Positions 1 through 8,725 of a stretch of DNA of 64,000 nucleotides are shown one piece after another. Under the pieces are notes generated by a model. The model did not search any database. It saw nothing but the letters and a program-made list of their open reading frames with translations, and was not told the origin of the DNA. Source of the DNA: Aldehydirespirator sp965116195 (GTDB taxonomy: Bacteria; Actinomycetota; Acidimicrobiia; Acidimicrobiales; Aldehydirespiratoraceae). The DNA lies in the NCBI GenBank assembly GCA_965116195.1, contig OZ220491.1, positions 2,294,001 to 2,358,000 of the forward strand, written 5' to 3'. Position 1 is the stretch's first letter; each line of letters opens with the position of its first letter. Position numbers and translations under genes: made by a program.

Positions 1-665
1 ATCGGCACACGTACATCGTTGAAGAACACCTCGCAGAAGTGCTCATTGCCCACCATGTCACGGACGCTTCTCACCTCGATCCCGGGCCGGTCCATGGGCA
101 CGATCAACTCACTCACACCACGGTGAGGCACACCGGAGTTGTCAGTACGACAGATGAGGTAGCAGTACTGTGCGCTGGCCGCCCCGCTGGTCCAGACCTT
201 CTGTCCGTTGACGACGTAGTCCGTGCCGTCACGCACGGCAGTCGTCTTCAGGGAAGCCAGGTCGGAACCAGCATCGGGTTCGCTCATTCCGATGCACCAC
301 GAAGCCTCACCTGACAGGATGCCCGGCAAGAACTCGGCCTGCTGGTGCCTGGTGCCATAGGTGTAGATGGCAGGGCCCATCTGCCGGTCGGCGAACCAAC
401 TCGCTGCTATCGGTGCCCCCGCGCTGATCATCTCCTCCGCCATGATGATCCGTTCAATTCCGGGTCGGCCTCCCCCGCCGACCTCAACAGGCCAGGTCAT
501 CCCGATCCAGCCCTCAGCAGCCAGCACCTTGGCAAACTCCCTGGAATGCCCGTTGATCCAGGAGTCGCTCCATCGGCCGTGATCGGCCACCCCCTGCTCC
601 GCCACAGCCCTGGCGCGGGCTCGCAGTCGTTCCCACTCAGGACGCATGGCAAAATCCAAGCTCAT
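1..665 (-). CDS. Acyl-CoA dehydrogenase, N-terminal part (runs off window)
   Basis: The 221 codons present read as the N-terminal and middle domains of a FAD-dependent acyl-CoA dehydrogenase, which oxidises an acyl-CoA to the 2,3-enoyl-CoA. The start MSLDFAMRPEW leads into helical N-domain sequence, then the flavin-contacting block MSEPDAGSDLASLKTTA around residue 125 and the beta-domain text VVNGQKVWTSGA. The catalytic-base region and C-terminal helices lie beyond the window edge, so the substrate class cannot be judged. ATG at 665 was chosen because it precedes the first conserved helix; ATG at 647 is an alternative. It is the last minus-strand gene of the betaine/DMSP locus. A role with acryloyl- or propionyl-CoA is only a guess from position. 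Confidence 0.85.
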   Translation of the reverse strand, partial: MSLDFAMRPEWERLRARARAVAEQGVADHGRWSDSWINGHSREFAKVLAAEGWIGMTWPVEVGGGGRPGIERIIMAEEMISAGAPIAASWFADRQMGPAIYTYGTRHQQAEFLPGILSGEASWCIGMSEPDAGSDLASLKTTAVRDGTDYVVNGQKVWTSGAASAQYCYLICRTDNSGVPHRGVSELIVPMDRPGIEVRSVRDMVGNEHFCEVFFNDVRVP

Positions 666-763
666 GGGAGTCTGTCTACACGCTCGGGCCACCCATCGTT
701 CCCAACCCCCGGAATCCCACTCTCGGCTGCGGCTGCGAACTGGCAGCAGGGTCTGGCAGCACA

Positions 764-1714
764 TCATCCATGAGCCGGAGAAACCAGTGATTGTCCGGGA
801 GACTCTGCGGCTGAGCTTGCATCGTCGCTGTCGGCGGCGGTGACAGCAGTACCCAACTGCGCCGATGCAGCAGTACCGTCTGACATGCGTCCCTCCAGAC
901 GGGCCAAACGCTCCCGGGCATCGGCCAGGCTTTCGGCGATCTTCACAAGCGCGCGCTGTGTCACATCATGCTGCGCACTGAGCTTGTCGGTAGCACGTTC
1001 CAGCTGACGAGTGACCTCCTCCCGGGTCTCCCTGTTGTACTCACGATTCTCCTGGTTGGACCGCTCCAGCAACTCACGCAGTTCTCGGACATTCCGCTCA
1101 ATCGAATCCCGAAGTTCCTGGTACGCCCGCTCCATCGACTCACGGGTCCGTTGATCCATCTCACGGGTTTCCCGGCTCAACCGCTCCATCGACTCACGAG
1201 TCTGCCGATTCATCTCACGATTCTCCTGGCTCAACCGCTCCATCGACTCACGGGTCTGCTGATTCATCTCACGATTCTCCTGGTTGGACCGCTCCACCAA
1301 CTCACGGTTCTCCCGGTTGTACTCACGGTTTTCCTGGCTCAACCGCTCCATCGACTCACGGGTCTGCTGATTCATCTCACGATTCTCCTGGTTGGACCGC
1401 TCCACCAACTCTCGATTCTCCTGGTTGTACTCACGGTTTTCCTGGCTCAACCGCTCCATCGACTCACGGGTCTGCTGATTCATCTCACGATTCTCCTGGT
1501 TGGACCGCTCCACCAACTCTCGATTCTCCTGGTTTGAGCGCTCCACCAACTCTCGCAGCTCATGGTTGGACCGCTCCACCACCTCACGGGTGTTGGTGTT
1601 GTCGCGGTGCTGGACCCGGATCGAGACGAACAACAGCGTCGTCATCGTCGCGAACATCAACCCGAACGCCGATCCCAGAATAGTCAACACGGTCGTGTCC
1701 ATGGTTGTCTCCAT
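764..1714 (-). CDS. Membrane-anchored coiled-coil protein with 36-residue repeats
   Basis: A 316-residue protein of no family I recognise. One hydrophobic segment (about residues 8-28) is followed by some 200 residues of uninterrupted, strongly charged helix. Most of the helix is built from blocks such as RESMERLSQEN, REYNQEN, RELVERSNQEN and REMNQQT, with lengths alternating 11, 7, 11 and 7. The 36-residue super-repeat is visible in the DNA as near-identical 108-bp units (the same text begins near 1230, 1338 and 1446). Eleven-plus-seven residues is 18 per five turns, which favours a straight, nearly untwisted coiled coil. The C-terminal 40 residues are low-complexity Ala/Ser/Asp. The gene sits between dddP and the acyl-CoA dehydrogenase on the same strand. 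A structural or scaffold role is inference. Confidence 0.75.
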   Translation of the reverse strand: METTMDTTVLTILGSAFGLMFATMTTLLFVSIRVQHRDNTNTREVVERSNHELRELVERSNQENRELVERSNQENREMNQQTRESMERLSQENREYNQENRELVERSNQENREMNQQTRESMERLSQENREYNRENRELVERSNQENREMNQQTRESMERLSQENREMNRQTRESMERLSRETREMDQRTRESMERAYQELRDSIERNVRELRELLERSNQENREYNRETREEVTRQLERATDKLSAQHDVTQRALVKIAESLADARERLARLEGRMSDGTAASAQLGTAVTAADSDDASSAAESPGQSLVSPAHG

Positions 1715-1790
1715 GCACCTACCATAGGGGTCAGTGTGCTACCAGGCAACTTGAAACATCATGAGATGAGTCAGAGAACTCAGCCATCGG

Positions 1791-3095
1791 CTAAGCGAGT
1801 GCCAACGGATAGCGGGTCAGCAGCTCGTTGCCGGTGTCAGTGATGAGCACCTGTTGCTCCAGCTTCACGCCCTCCCCTACTGATCTGGGGCCGACGAAGG
1901 CCTCAATGCACATCACCATACCGGGTTTGAGCACAGCGTCGTAGCCGGTCTCGTTCCAGCGCTCGCGCACAAACACCGACGGGAACTCATCACACATTCC
2001 TACTCCATGGGACAACACCGTGTAGCAACGGTAGTCCTCCAGCGGTGGATACCAAGCCCGTTGCGTGATCTCGCGCAGTGTCACGCCGGGAACGTGCAGC
2101 TCCGTGTTGCGCTGAATCTGCTCAACGGCCCGCGACCAGGTGTCATGCTGGGCACCAGTGGGCCGATCACCACCACAGAGCCAGGTACGGGACATGTCCA
2201 CACACATCCCATAAGCACCCACGAGATCAGTGTCAAAGGCGACCAGCTCCTTTGCCTGCACCCGCTTGCTGCTGGCCTCCTGATACCACGGATTGGTGCG
2301 CAGACCCGAAGCCAGAAGCCGGGTCTCAATCCATTCACCGTAGCGAGCGAAGTTTCCAGCCTGCAACACCGACCACAAACCCATCTCGGTAATGCCGGGC
2401 ACCAAAGCGTCGCGCATGTCACCAATGGCAGACTCACAGGCTTGCACCGCACAACGCATGGCACATATCTCATCTGGACACTTCACCGCCCGAGCCTGTT
2501 CCATGATTGAGTCAGCATCAACAAGTTCCACGCCCCGTGCCTCCAACGCACGTACTCCGAGCAGGTCCAGCCGATCTATGGCAAGAATCCGCCCACCCCG
2601 TCCGTGCTCGGCCAGCAGTTCTGCAATCTCATCAGCCCAGCGGCCGGCCAACTCCGCTGAACGAGAACCTCCATAGAAGTAGACGAAGGAGGTCGCCGGA
2701 CGGATCTCGTCAACGGTCTCGGAGTGCATCGACAGGAACTCACCCTCAGAGAACTCAAACAGGATTACCGGACCGTCTGTGGCAACAAAGGCAAACCGAA
2801 CTGAGTTGTGCATTGTCCAGATCGACATGTTGGTGGTGTCGGTGGCGTATCGGACGTTGATCGGGTCATACAACAGCGCCGCATCGCAGTGTGCAGCCCG
2901 GAGTTGCGAACGCACTCGCTCCAACCGGTAGCGCCGCATAGTCGAGCGATCCGGCAGACACAAACCTGCTGCGATCCACTCCGCCTCCAGTTCAGGTCCC
3001 GGCCCAAGCGCATGCATGTTGCGTTTGCCGTGTTCAATCACCCAGGTTGGTGGTGGGGGCTCTTGTGCTCCGATCCTCGGCTGATGGCGCTGCAT
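1791..3095 (-). CDS. dddP: DddP-type dimethylsulfoniopropionate lyase (M24-fold metalloenzyme)
   Basis: A 434-residue pita-bread-fold protein. DddP enzymes use a di-iron centre in the M24/creatinase fold to cleave DMSP to dimethylsulfide and acrylate. The published metal ligands of Ruegeria DddP, as I recall them (D295, D297, D307, H371, E406, E421), map here to D288, D290, D300, H363, E398 and E413 with a constant offset of 7 or 8. The proposed catalytic D377 maps to D369 in HGVGMCDE, and Y366 maps to Y358. Family-like stretches include YATDTTNMSIW and EWIETRLLASGLRTNPW. ATG at 3095 has AAAGGGG seven bases upstream; the in-frame GTG at 3119 has no such site. It follows a betaine-type ABC transporter gene. 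Other M24 peptidases or creatinases are the alternative, but the residue match argues against them. Confidence 0.85.
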   Translation of the reverse strand: MQRHQPRIGAQEPPPPTWVIEHGKRNMHALGPGPELEAEWIAAGLCLPDRSTMRRYRLERVRSQLRAAHCDAALLYDPINVRYATDTTNMSIWTMHNSVRFAFVATDGPVILFEFSEGEFLSMHSETVDEIRPATSFVYFYGGSRSAELAGRWADEIAELLAEHGRGGRILAIDRLDLLGVRALEARGVELVDADSIMEQARAVKCPDEICAMRCAVQACESAIGDMRDALVPGITEMGLWSVLQAGNFARYGEWIETRLLASGLRTNPWYQEASSKRVQAKELVAFDTDLVGAYGMCVDMSRTWLCGGDRPTGAQHDTWSRAVEQIQRNTELHVPGVTLREITQRAWYPPLEDYRCYTVLSHGVGMCDEFPSVFVRERWNETGYDAVLKPGMVMCIEAFVGPRSVGEGVKLEQQVLITDTGNELLTRYPLALA

Positions 3096-3173
3096 GCTGC
3101 TGCCCCTTTGAACACACACGCTGAGGCCGGATATGGGCGCTCAAGTGACTGGCGGTCCTGAGCACCCAAGGCT

Positions 3174-3201
3174 AGGGGCGGGGCCCGAAGGCCCCGCCCC
3201 T
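3174..3201 (-). terminator. Strong hairpin between the binding-protein gene and dddP
   Basis: A perfect 11-bp stem (AGGGGCGGGGC pairing with GCCCCGCCCCT) around a 6-base loop lies 80 bases after the binding-protein stop and 79 bases before the dddP start. There is no U-run on either strand, so it could be a factor-dependent terminator, a partial attenuator or an mRNA-stabilising 3' stem. It implies that dddP is either expressed by read-through at reduced level or from its own promoter. Confidence 0.6.
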
Positions 3202-3282
3202 TGGCTCAGACGAGTTGGTCAATCTCTGACCCTTGAGGATCTCATCAATCTGAGACCTTCAGGTCGCGGTTGTGTGGAACGC

Positions 3283-4590
3283 TCAGACGGCTGCCATTGC
3301 TTCGGCGATCCACTCATCAACCAGATCACGGTTGTCGGCGATCCATTGTGTAGCCAAGTCATCAGGTGACGCGCCGTCGGCTTGCTCAACGTTGGCCAAC
3401 GACACATCAATCACCGACAACTTCACAACCTCAAAAAGCCTCCTGGCCGCAGGATTCGCGTCAAGGAACTCGTTGTTGGCCGTGACCAGAATATCCGCCG
3501 CGACCCAACCGATCGGACACAAACCGTCATCAGTGTCAGCCGCTGCCGGACACTGATCATCGCCGATAGCCGCAAAACCACCGGAACCGTCAGCGCCACG
3601 CTGGCTGTGCGCTTCGCCGCCTTCCTGACCAGTCGGATTCGAATCATCCAAGATGTCGTTCACGCCTATCCAGTACACATTGTCACCAGGACGCAACTCC
3701 GTGATGTACGCAGACGGTGTCCACGTGTAAGCCACCATCGGCACACCAGAATTGGCATTGTCCACAGCCTGGGCAAACATCGCGTCATAACCCGCAATCG
3801 TCTGCGCAATGTTCTCCCAACCAGAAAACGCGATCTGGTTGGTGATGATATTGTCACAGGTCCAGGACTCCGGACAACCAAAAATGTCAGCAACCCCGTT
3901 ACCAGGCACCGGATCAGTCGCATCAAACGCATCCAACGAACCATTCTTGTTGGCATTCAGATCATCCAACGTATAAACCTCAAACTCATCAGCAAACGAC
4001 TTCGTCACCAAGAAACCCTGCAAACCACCCGCAATCATCTCCTCACCAACAATCGTGACGTGATCACCGACCAAGGAACCATCAGGCAACTCACCTTCCA
4101 GCCACGCCAAATGGCCCGGATACCAGCTGTTGGGCCAATAATCCATGTCGCCTTGAGCCATCGCCACATACGCATTGTTGGGCCCCAACTCAAGCTCCGC
4201 CGGATCAGAAACCGTATAACCCAACTCCTCCAACAACTGCCGATACAGATACGCCTGCATATAACCCGTGCTCCAATCCGCACGACCCGCAATGACGTTC
4301 ACACCCTCACCTGGCAAACCAGGCTCCATCGTGGGATCTGGTTCGGGAGCGGGCTCCGGCTCCGGCTCGGGAGCGGGCTCCGGCTCCGGCTCGGGAGCGG
4401 GCTCCGGCTCATCCATCGGCTCAGGCTCGTCCATCGGCTCAGGCTCATCAGGATCAGCTGCAGGTGCCTGAGTGGTCGTCGGGGCTGGATCCGAAGACGT
4501 CTCGGTGTCGTCATCGTCTCCACACGCTGCGGCCACCAGAGCCAGAGCAGCGATCAAGGCGAGCCAGAAACTCGCGTGCCTTTTCTTCAT
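3283..4590 (-). CDS. Glycine betaine/DMSP-type ABC transporter substrate-binding lipoprotein
   Basis: A 435-residue OpuAC/ProX-family binding protein. A lipoprotein signal (KK, then a hydrophobic run ending LALVAAAC) places acylated Cys23 outside the membrane. Residues about 24-90 are an acidic Pro/Glu/Asp spacer of short repeats (DEPEPM, EPEPAPEP) that would hold the ligand domain away from the surface. The OpuAC domain follows, with the early block GRADWSTGYMQAYLYRQLLEELG and aromatic patches (YWPNSWYPGH, YTWTPSAY) of the kind that cage quaternary ammonium or sulfonium ligands. ATG at 4590 follows AGGAGGG at good spacing. It lies downstream of the permease and ATPase genes and upstream of dddP. 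Glycine betaine, proline betaine and DMSP share such transporters, so the ligand cannot be fixed from sequence. Confidence 0.9.
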   Translation of the reverse strand: MKKRHASFWLALIAALALVAAACGDDDDTETSSDPAPTTTQAPAADPDEPEPMDEPEPMDEPEPAPEPEPEPAPEPEPEPAPEPDPTMEPGLPGEGVNVIAGRADWSTGYMQAYLYRQLLEELGYTVSDPAELELGPNNAYVAMAQGDMDYWPNSWYPGHLAWLEGELPDGSLVGDHVTIVGEEMIAGGLQGFLVTKSFADEFEVYTLDDLNANKNGSLDAFDATDPVPGNGVADIFGCPESWTCDNIITNQIAFSGWENIAQTIAGYDAMFAQAVDNANSGVPMVAYTWTPSAYITELRPGDNVYWIGVNDILDDSNPTGQEGGEAHSQRGADGSGGFAAIGDDQCPAAADTDDGLCPIGWVAADILVTANNEFLDANPAARRLFEVVKLSVIDVSLANVEQADGASPDDLATQWIADNRDLVDEWIAEAMAAV

Positions 4591-4799
4591 TTCATCCCTC
4601 CTGGGGTTTGTTTGTGTATTGCCTCGAACGGTACGTCCGAGGGCTTCACCACCATAGCCTACGTAGACAGGGTTGCGACAGTCCTAGCCGGGTCAACCCT
4701 CAGCCTGCCGGATACTACAGCTCATTTCGACTAATTTGACTACCGGTCAACGGCCCAGACCACGATCAAGTGTGTCACGCACCGTTCGTCAAGACTCCT

Positions 4800-7454
4800 C
4801 TAGGTGTCGGCCATCTCCGGAATGTCGCCGTAGATCTTGTTGCGCTCGAACTCGCTGAGCGTTGCACGAGTGGAGGCAAAGATCGTTGCTCCAGCGGCCA
4901 TCACCAGCACTGAGCCAACGCCGGACACGAAGTTGACATCGGCTACCCGCACAATCGTGGCCACCCAGCCGAGAGTCACAATCGCGATGGCAAGCCCGAG
5001 TCCGCCCACGAGAGCACTCCAGCGATAACGACTCGTCTCGTCGGTTCCGAACACTCCGATGGCAGGCAAGGCCAGCCCCAAGGCAGCGACACCTGCAATG
5101 AGGGTCCAGATGCCCATTCCCGCGCCGCTCCGCTCGAACCCGTCATGGATGATGTCACCGGTGCGCTTGGCTTCGGAGATCTTTGCGGCGATGTCTGCGG
5201 CTCTGACACCCTCAAGCGCCAGCGCTTGATTCTCAACGCGCCTCAACTCATCGGCACGCACCACATCGCCGGCAGCCTCAGCCTCGTCGGCGGCTGCACG
5301 CGCTTCACGAGCCTCCTGTGCGGCAGCCTCGCCCTCAGCCGCAATCTGGTCAAGTTCGGCACGCAACTCGGGCCCGATCACTGACTCGGTGCGGGTGTCA
5401 AAACTCCAACCTGCGTAGCCGCCCATGATCAACAGCAACACAGCGAAGGCAACACCGATGAACCTGCCCCAGGCCACGTTGGCCGGCAACGGACGGCGAG
5501 CCGTCATCGGCGCTCGCCACAACCAAATGCAAGCACCCGCTGTTGCAACCAAGCCGCCGAGCACCGCCACCCAAACCCCGAAACCTGTCGAGTAGACGGT
5601 GGCGTTGTCCGGTGCATTCGCCAACAGATACATCAAGGCAACACCAAGAGCAGCGATCGAAAACACCGCCGCGCCGTGAGCCGAGAACCACCGCGAGCCC
5701 TGACCCGGCCGCCACAGGGTGCCAATCGCCGACAAGGCCACCACCAGAGCAGCCATGGCAATGAAGAGGCCGAACCACGAGCCACCCGAGGCCGACACCC
5801 CATTGAAGCTGTTGGACAGCCATTCAATGTCACCGGTACAGGTCATCTCTTCGCCCGTCGCTCCGGACAGCGGGTCCAGTGCGCTGGTGCTGACCCACGA
5901 CCCGTTGCACTGCTCGGTACGCAGATCAACGTCAGCGGAACGCGCGTAGGCAGAAATGAGACCCGCGTCAACGTTCCAGGGCAACAACAGCGACACCAAC
6001 ATCACCACAGCGCCCAGAGCAGTCGCCATCGCAGCCCTGCGCTCTGTGCCAGCGGGCACCACAGAGGCCTCTTCGGGTGGTGCCGGTTCTTCGGCCAGCC
6101 TGGAGATCTTCTCATCAGCGGCAGCCTGGGCCTCCTCAAGCAACTTCTCCGGTGTGCGCCGATTGGACCAGGCTTTGCCGATGCGCGACAGCAGATTGCT
6201 GGAGTCGGAATCGGTCTGGCTGAGCCTGTCAAGCACGACCGCCACCAAAAAGAACGCCAGGCCACCCGAGCCGGCCTGCGCAATGTCAAGGTTTGATATG
6301 GCCTGGAAGAGCAGCCTGCCCAAGCCACCAGCGCCCATGATTGCAGCAATCCCCAACATCGAGATGGACAACAACAAGGTCTGGTTCAAGCCGGTCATGA
6401 TCGCGGGCCGCGCCAACGGCAGCTGCACATCGGTCAACACCCGCCATTCGGGCGCTCCATAGGCCCGCGACGCCTCCACCACATCGCCCGGCACCTGCCT
6501 GATGCCGAGGTTGGTGAGGCGTATCAGCGGAGGCAGAGCGAAGGTCATTGTCACCATCGTGGCGGAGACGAAGCCGACCCCGAAGAAGAAGATGAACGGC
6601 AACATGTACACAAAGGAATGAACCACCTGCATGGCATCCAACACCGGTCTGACGACCTTCCAAGCACCGTCCACACGCCCGCAGAGAACTCCGATCGGTA
6701 TGCCGATGCCCACGCACAACAGCACCGCCACGCCGATGAAGCCCAACGTCAGGGCCGTCTCCCGCCAGTAGGCCTCGCCCAGAAGACCACAGATAAGCAG
6801 TCCGATGAAAGACAGCACACCGACCTGAAGATTGCGCATCGCCCAACCCAACGCGAACACCAACAGGCACACGGTCAACCAGGACATCTGCAGCAGCCAG
6901 TCGTCCACGATCACGCCCAGCAGTCGCGCAAAGGGCCATTCGATTATCGCCAGGGTGTCCTTGAGGTTGTTGTCGACCCAGAACACGGTCTGCTCAACCC
7001 AGTCCCCCACAGGTATCTGCCATTGATCAAGCACGGTGTTCTGGCGCACCTGGGACACCAGGCCGGAACTGCACTCAACCAACTCGCCCTCGGAGTCAAC
7101 GATTGCATTCTTGCACTCGAAGGTCTCACTGCCTTCACGGAAGGTGGTCGTGCCCGAGGCGATGCTCTCTTTGGGCAGGAAGCGGTACCACAACATGGCA
7201 GCCAAGCCGATCAACCCGCCAGCCGCCAAACCGTATCGACGACCTCTGACGCCTCCGAAGACCAGCAGCGCAGGCACCACGAATATGGCAGCCAATACCA
7301 GCCACTCAATGCCAGTGGCCGCCCAGTCAACAATTCGGTCACCCGCCTCAGGGCTGGTGACGGTGTCAATGAACCGGTCAAGGAAGTGACCCTGGTATTC
7401 CTCACCGTTGGCCTGGGCGAGCACCCCGGCACCGGTTGTCAGTTGCGCGCTCAC
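4800..7454 (-). CDS. OpuA/ProW-type permease with long extra C-terminal membrane region
   Basis: An 884-residue membrane protein. Residues about 40-190 hold membrane segments separated by an external loop. Residues about 200-410 are the canonical ProW permease core, including the EAA-type coupling region (VEASRAYGAPEWRVLTDVQLPLARP). ProW proteins usually end near residue 300-350. Here a charged linker and then about 470 further residues follow: several more membrane spans, an external NGSW loop, and a roughly 70-residue alanine/glutamate helix (about residues 690-765) before the last spans. The GTG start overlaps the ATPase stop codon (GTGA), so the two are translationally coupled. The extra part might sense osmotic state or assemble the transporter, but nothing recognisable supports a specific role. 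Confidence 0.85.
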   Translation of the reverse strand: MSAQLTTGAGVLAQANGEEYQGHFLDRFIDTVTSPEAGDRIVDWAATGIEWLVLAAIFVVPALLVFGGVRGRRYGLAAGGLIGLAAMLWYRFLPKESIASGTTTFREGSETFECKNAIVDSEGELVECSSGLVSQVRQNTVLDQWQIPVGDWVEQTVFWVDNNLKDTLAIIEWPFARLLGVIVDDWLLQMSWLTVCLLVFALGWAMRNLQVGVLSFIGLLICGLLGEAYWRETALTLGFIGVAVLLCVGIGIPIGVLCGRVDGAWKVVRPVLDAMQVVHSFVYMLPFIFFFGVGFVSATMVTMTFALPPLIRLTNLGIRQVPGDVVEASRAYGAPEWRVLTDVQLPLARPAIMTGLNQTLLLSISMLGIAAIMGAGGLGRLLFQAISNLDIAQAGSGGLAFFLVAVVLDRLSQTDSDSSNLLSRIGKAWSNRRTPEKLLEEAQAAADEKISRLAEEPAPPEEASVVPAGTERRAAMATALGAVVMLVSLLLPWNVDAGLISAYARSADVDLRTEQCNGSWVSTSALDPLSGATGEEMTCTGDIEWLSNSFNGVSASGGSWFGLFIAMAALVVALSAIGTLWRPGQGSRWFSAHGAAVFSIAALGVALMYLLANAPDNATVYSTGFGVWVAVLGGLVATAGACIWLWRAPMTARRPLPANVAWGRFIGVAFAVLLLIMGGYAGWSFDTRTESVIGPELRAELDQIAAEGEAAAQEAREARAAADEAEAAGDVVRADELRRVENQALALEGVRAADIAAKISEAKRTGDIIHDGFERSGAGMGIWTLIAGVAALGLALPAIGVFGTDETSRYRWSALVGGLGLAIAIVTLGWVATIVRVADVNFVSGVGSVLVMAAGATIFASTRATLSEFERNKIYGDIPEMADT

Positions 7455-8674
7455 ATGAACACCTCCCGCTCGAAGCCGTCTATCAGATGCTCAACGCGGC
7501 CCATCTCCTCCATGATCAGGCGGGGGTCGAGGTTGCCGATGAGCCGACCGTCGTCGTCCACCACAGCGATGGACAGCCCGCGACCGGCTGCTGCGTACAT
7601 CTCGTTGAGCGTGGCCTCCGGCTGGCACTTTTCAAAGTCCGTACGCAGCGCGTCCTGCAGTTTGTCCGAGCCCATTGACCTGGCCCTCAACGCGTCGGCA
7701 ACTGTGAGCAGAGCGGTGGGCTTACCCTCGTCGTCGCAGCAGAAACGCCCCATCACATCGTCTTTGGTCTCGAACTGCGCCAAGGCACCGGACAGCGACA
7801 GGTTCTGGCGAACCGGCCTGGGTTGGCTCATCACATCGTGGGCTTTGATGACCCGGCCCTGATCAACATCCTGCACGAACTCAGCCACATAGCCGGTGGC
7901 GGGTTCGGTGAGGATCTCCTCGGGCGTGCCGATCTGCACGACTGCACCGTCCTTCATGATGCAGACCCGGTCACCGATGCGCAGAGCCTCATTGAGGTCA
8001 TGGGTGATGAACAAGATCGTCTTGTGAACCCTTGACTGGATCTCCATCATCTCGTCCTGCATCTGGCGACGGATCAACGGATCAAGGGCCGAGAACGCCT
8101 CATCCATCAACAAGATGTCGGGATCGGAGGCCAAGGCCCGAGCCAGTCCGACCCGCTGCTGCATCCCGCCGGAGAGTTGAGCCGGTCGGTGGTCAGCAAA
8201 CGGCGCAAGGCCCACCAGTGCCAGAGCCTGCATGGCGGCCTTGTTGCGCTCGTCGCGGCCGACCCTCTGCACCTTGAGCCCGTAGCCAACGTTGTCGATC
8301 ACGTTGCGATGGGGAAACAGCGCGAAGTGCTGGAAGACCATGCCCATCTTCTCACGACGGAACGCCTGAAGTTCGGTGCCACTGAGTTGTTGAACATCAA
8401 CCCCGTCCACCAGTACCTCGCCGTTGGTGACGCTGTAGAGCTGGTTGACCATGCGGATGGCGGTTGACTTGCCCGACCCCGACAAGCCCATCACCACGAA
8501 GATCTCGCCCCTCTCGACACTGAAGTTCACATCGGTCAGGCCGACCACATGGCCTGTGAGCCGCTGAACCTCGTTTTTGGGAATTCCTGAGCGGGCCAAC
8601 TCGAAGGCCCGCCCCCGTGGCTGCGGGCCGAATATCTTGTACACGTTTTTCAGTTCGATGATCGTGTCACCCAT
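7451..8674 (-). CDS. Betaine-type ABC transporter ATP-binding subunit with CBS domains
   Basis: A 407-residue ProV/OpuAA ATPase that energises uptake of betaine-like solutes. Visible motifs are Walker A GLSGSGKS (residues 63-70), the signature LSGGMQQR, Walker B DILLMDEAFSALD and the switch histidine in FITHDL. The C-terminal third is a CBS-domain pair, which in OpuA senses ionic strength or cyclic di-AMP. The first residues EL-NVYKIFG match the family start, so ATG at 8674 is preferred over longer readings. It heads the minus-strand operon and is coupled to the permease by overlapping start and stop. A gene of unknown function diverges from 8726, leaving a 51-bp shared upstream region. Confidence 0.93.
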   Translation of the reverse strand: MGDTIIELKNVYKIFGPQPRGRAFELARSGIPKNEVQRLTGHVVGLTDVNFSVERGEIFVVMGLSGSGKSTAIRMVNQLYSVTNGEVLVDGVDVQQLSGTELQAFRREKMGMVFQHFALFPHRNVIDNVGYGLKVQRVGRDERNKAAMQALALVGLAPFADHRPAQLSGGMQQRVGLARALASDPDILLMDEAFSALDPLIRRQMQDEMMEIQSRVHKTILFITHDLNEALRIGDRVCIMKDGAVVQIGTPEEILTEPATGYVAEFVQDVDQGRVIKAHDVMSQPRPVRQNLSLSGALAQFETKDDVMGRFCCDDEGKPTALLTVADALRARSMGSDKLQDALRTDFEKCQPEATLNEMYAAAGRGLSIAVVDDDGRLIGNLDPRLIMEEMGRVEHLIDGFEREVFM

Positions 8675-8725
8675 GTCGTTTCTTTCGGTTGCCGTCAGGT
8701 ACCGACTGGTTACCCTAGTACACAG

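Noticed and set aside
1791..3095. Xaa-Pro dipeptidase or creatinase
   Set aside because: The M24 fold is shared, but the specific DddP positions (D369, Y358 and all six ligands at constant offset) and long DddP-like stretches favour DMSP lyase.
3382..4734. Long plus-strand frame opposite the binding-protein gene
   Set aside because: It is an antisense shadow of a GC-rich gene with clear lipoprotein and OpuAC features; its translation is Arg/Thr-rich without motifs. Similar antisense frames opposite the permease, ileS, the helicase, guaB3 and glmS were rejected for the same reason.
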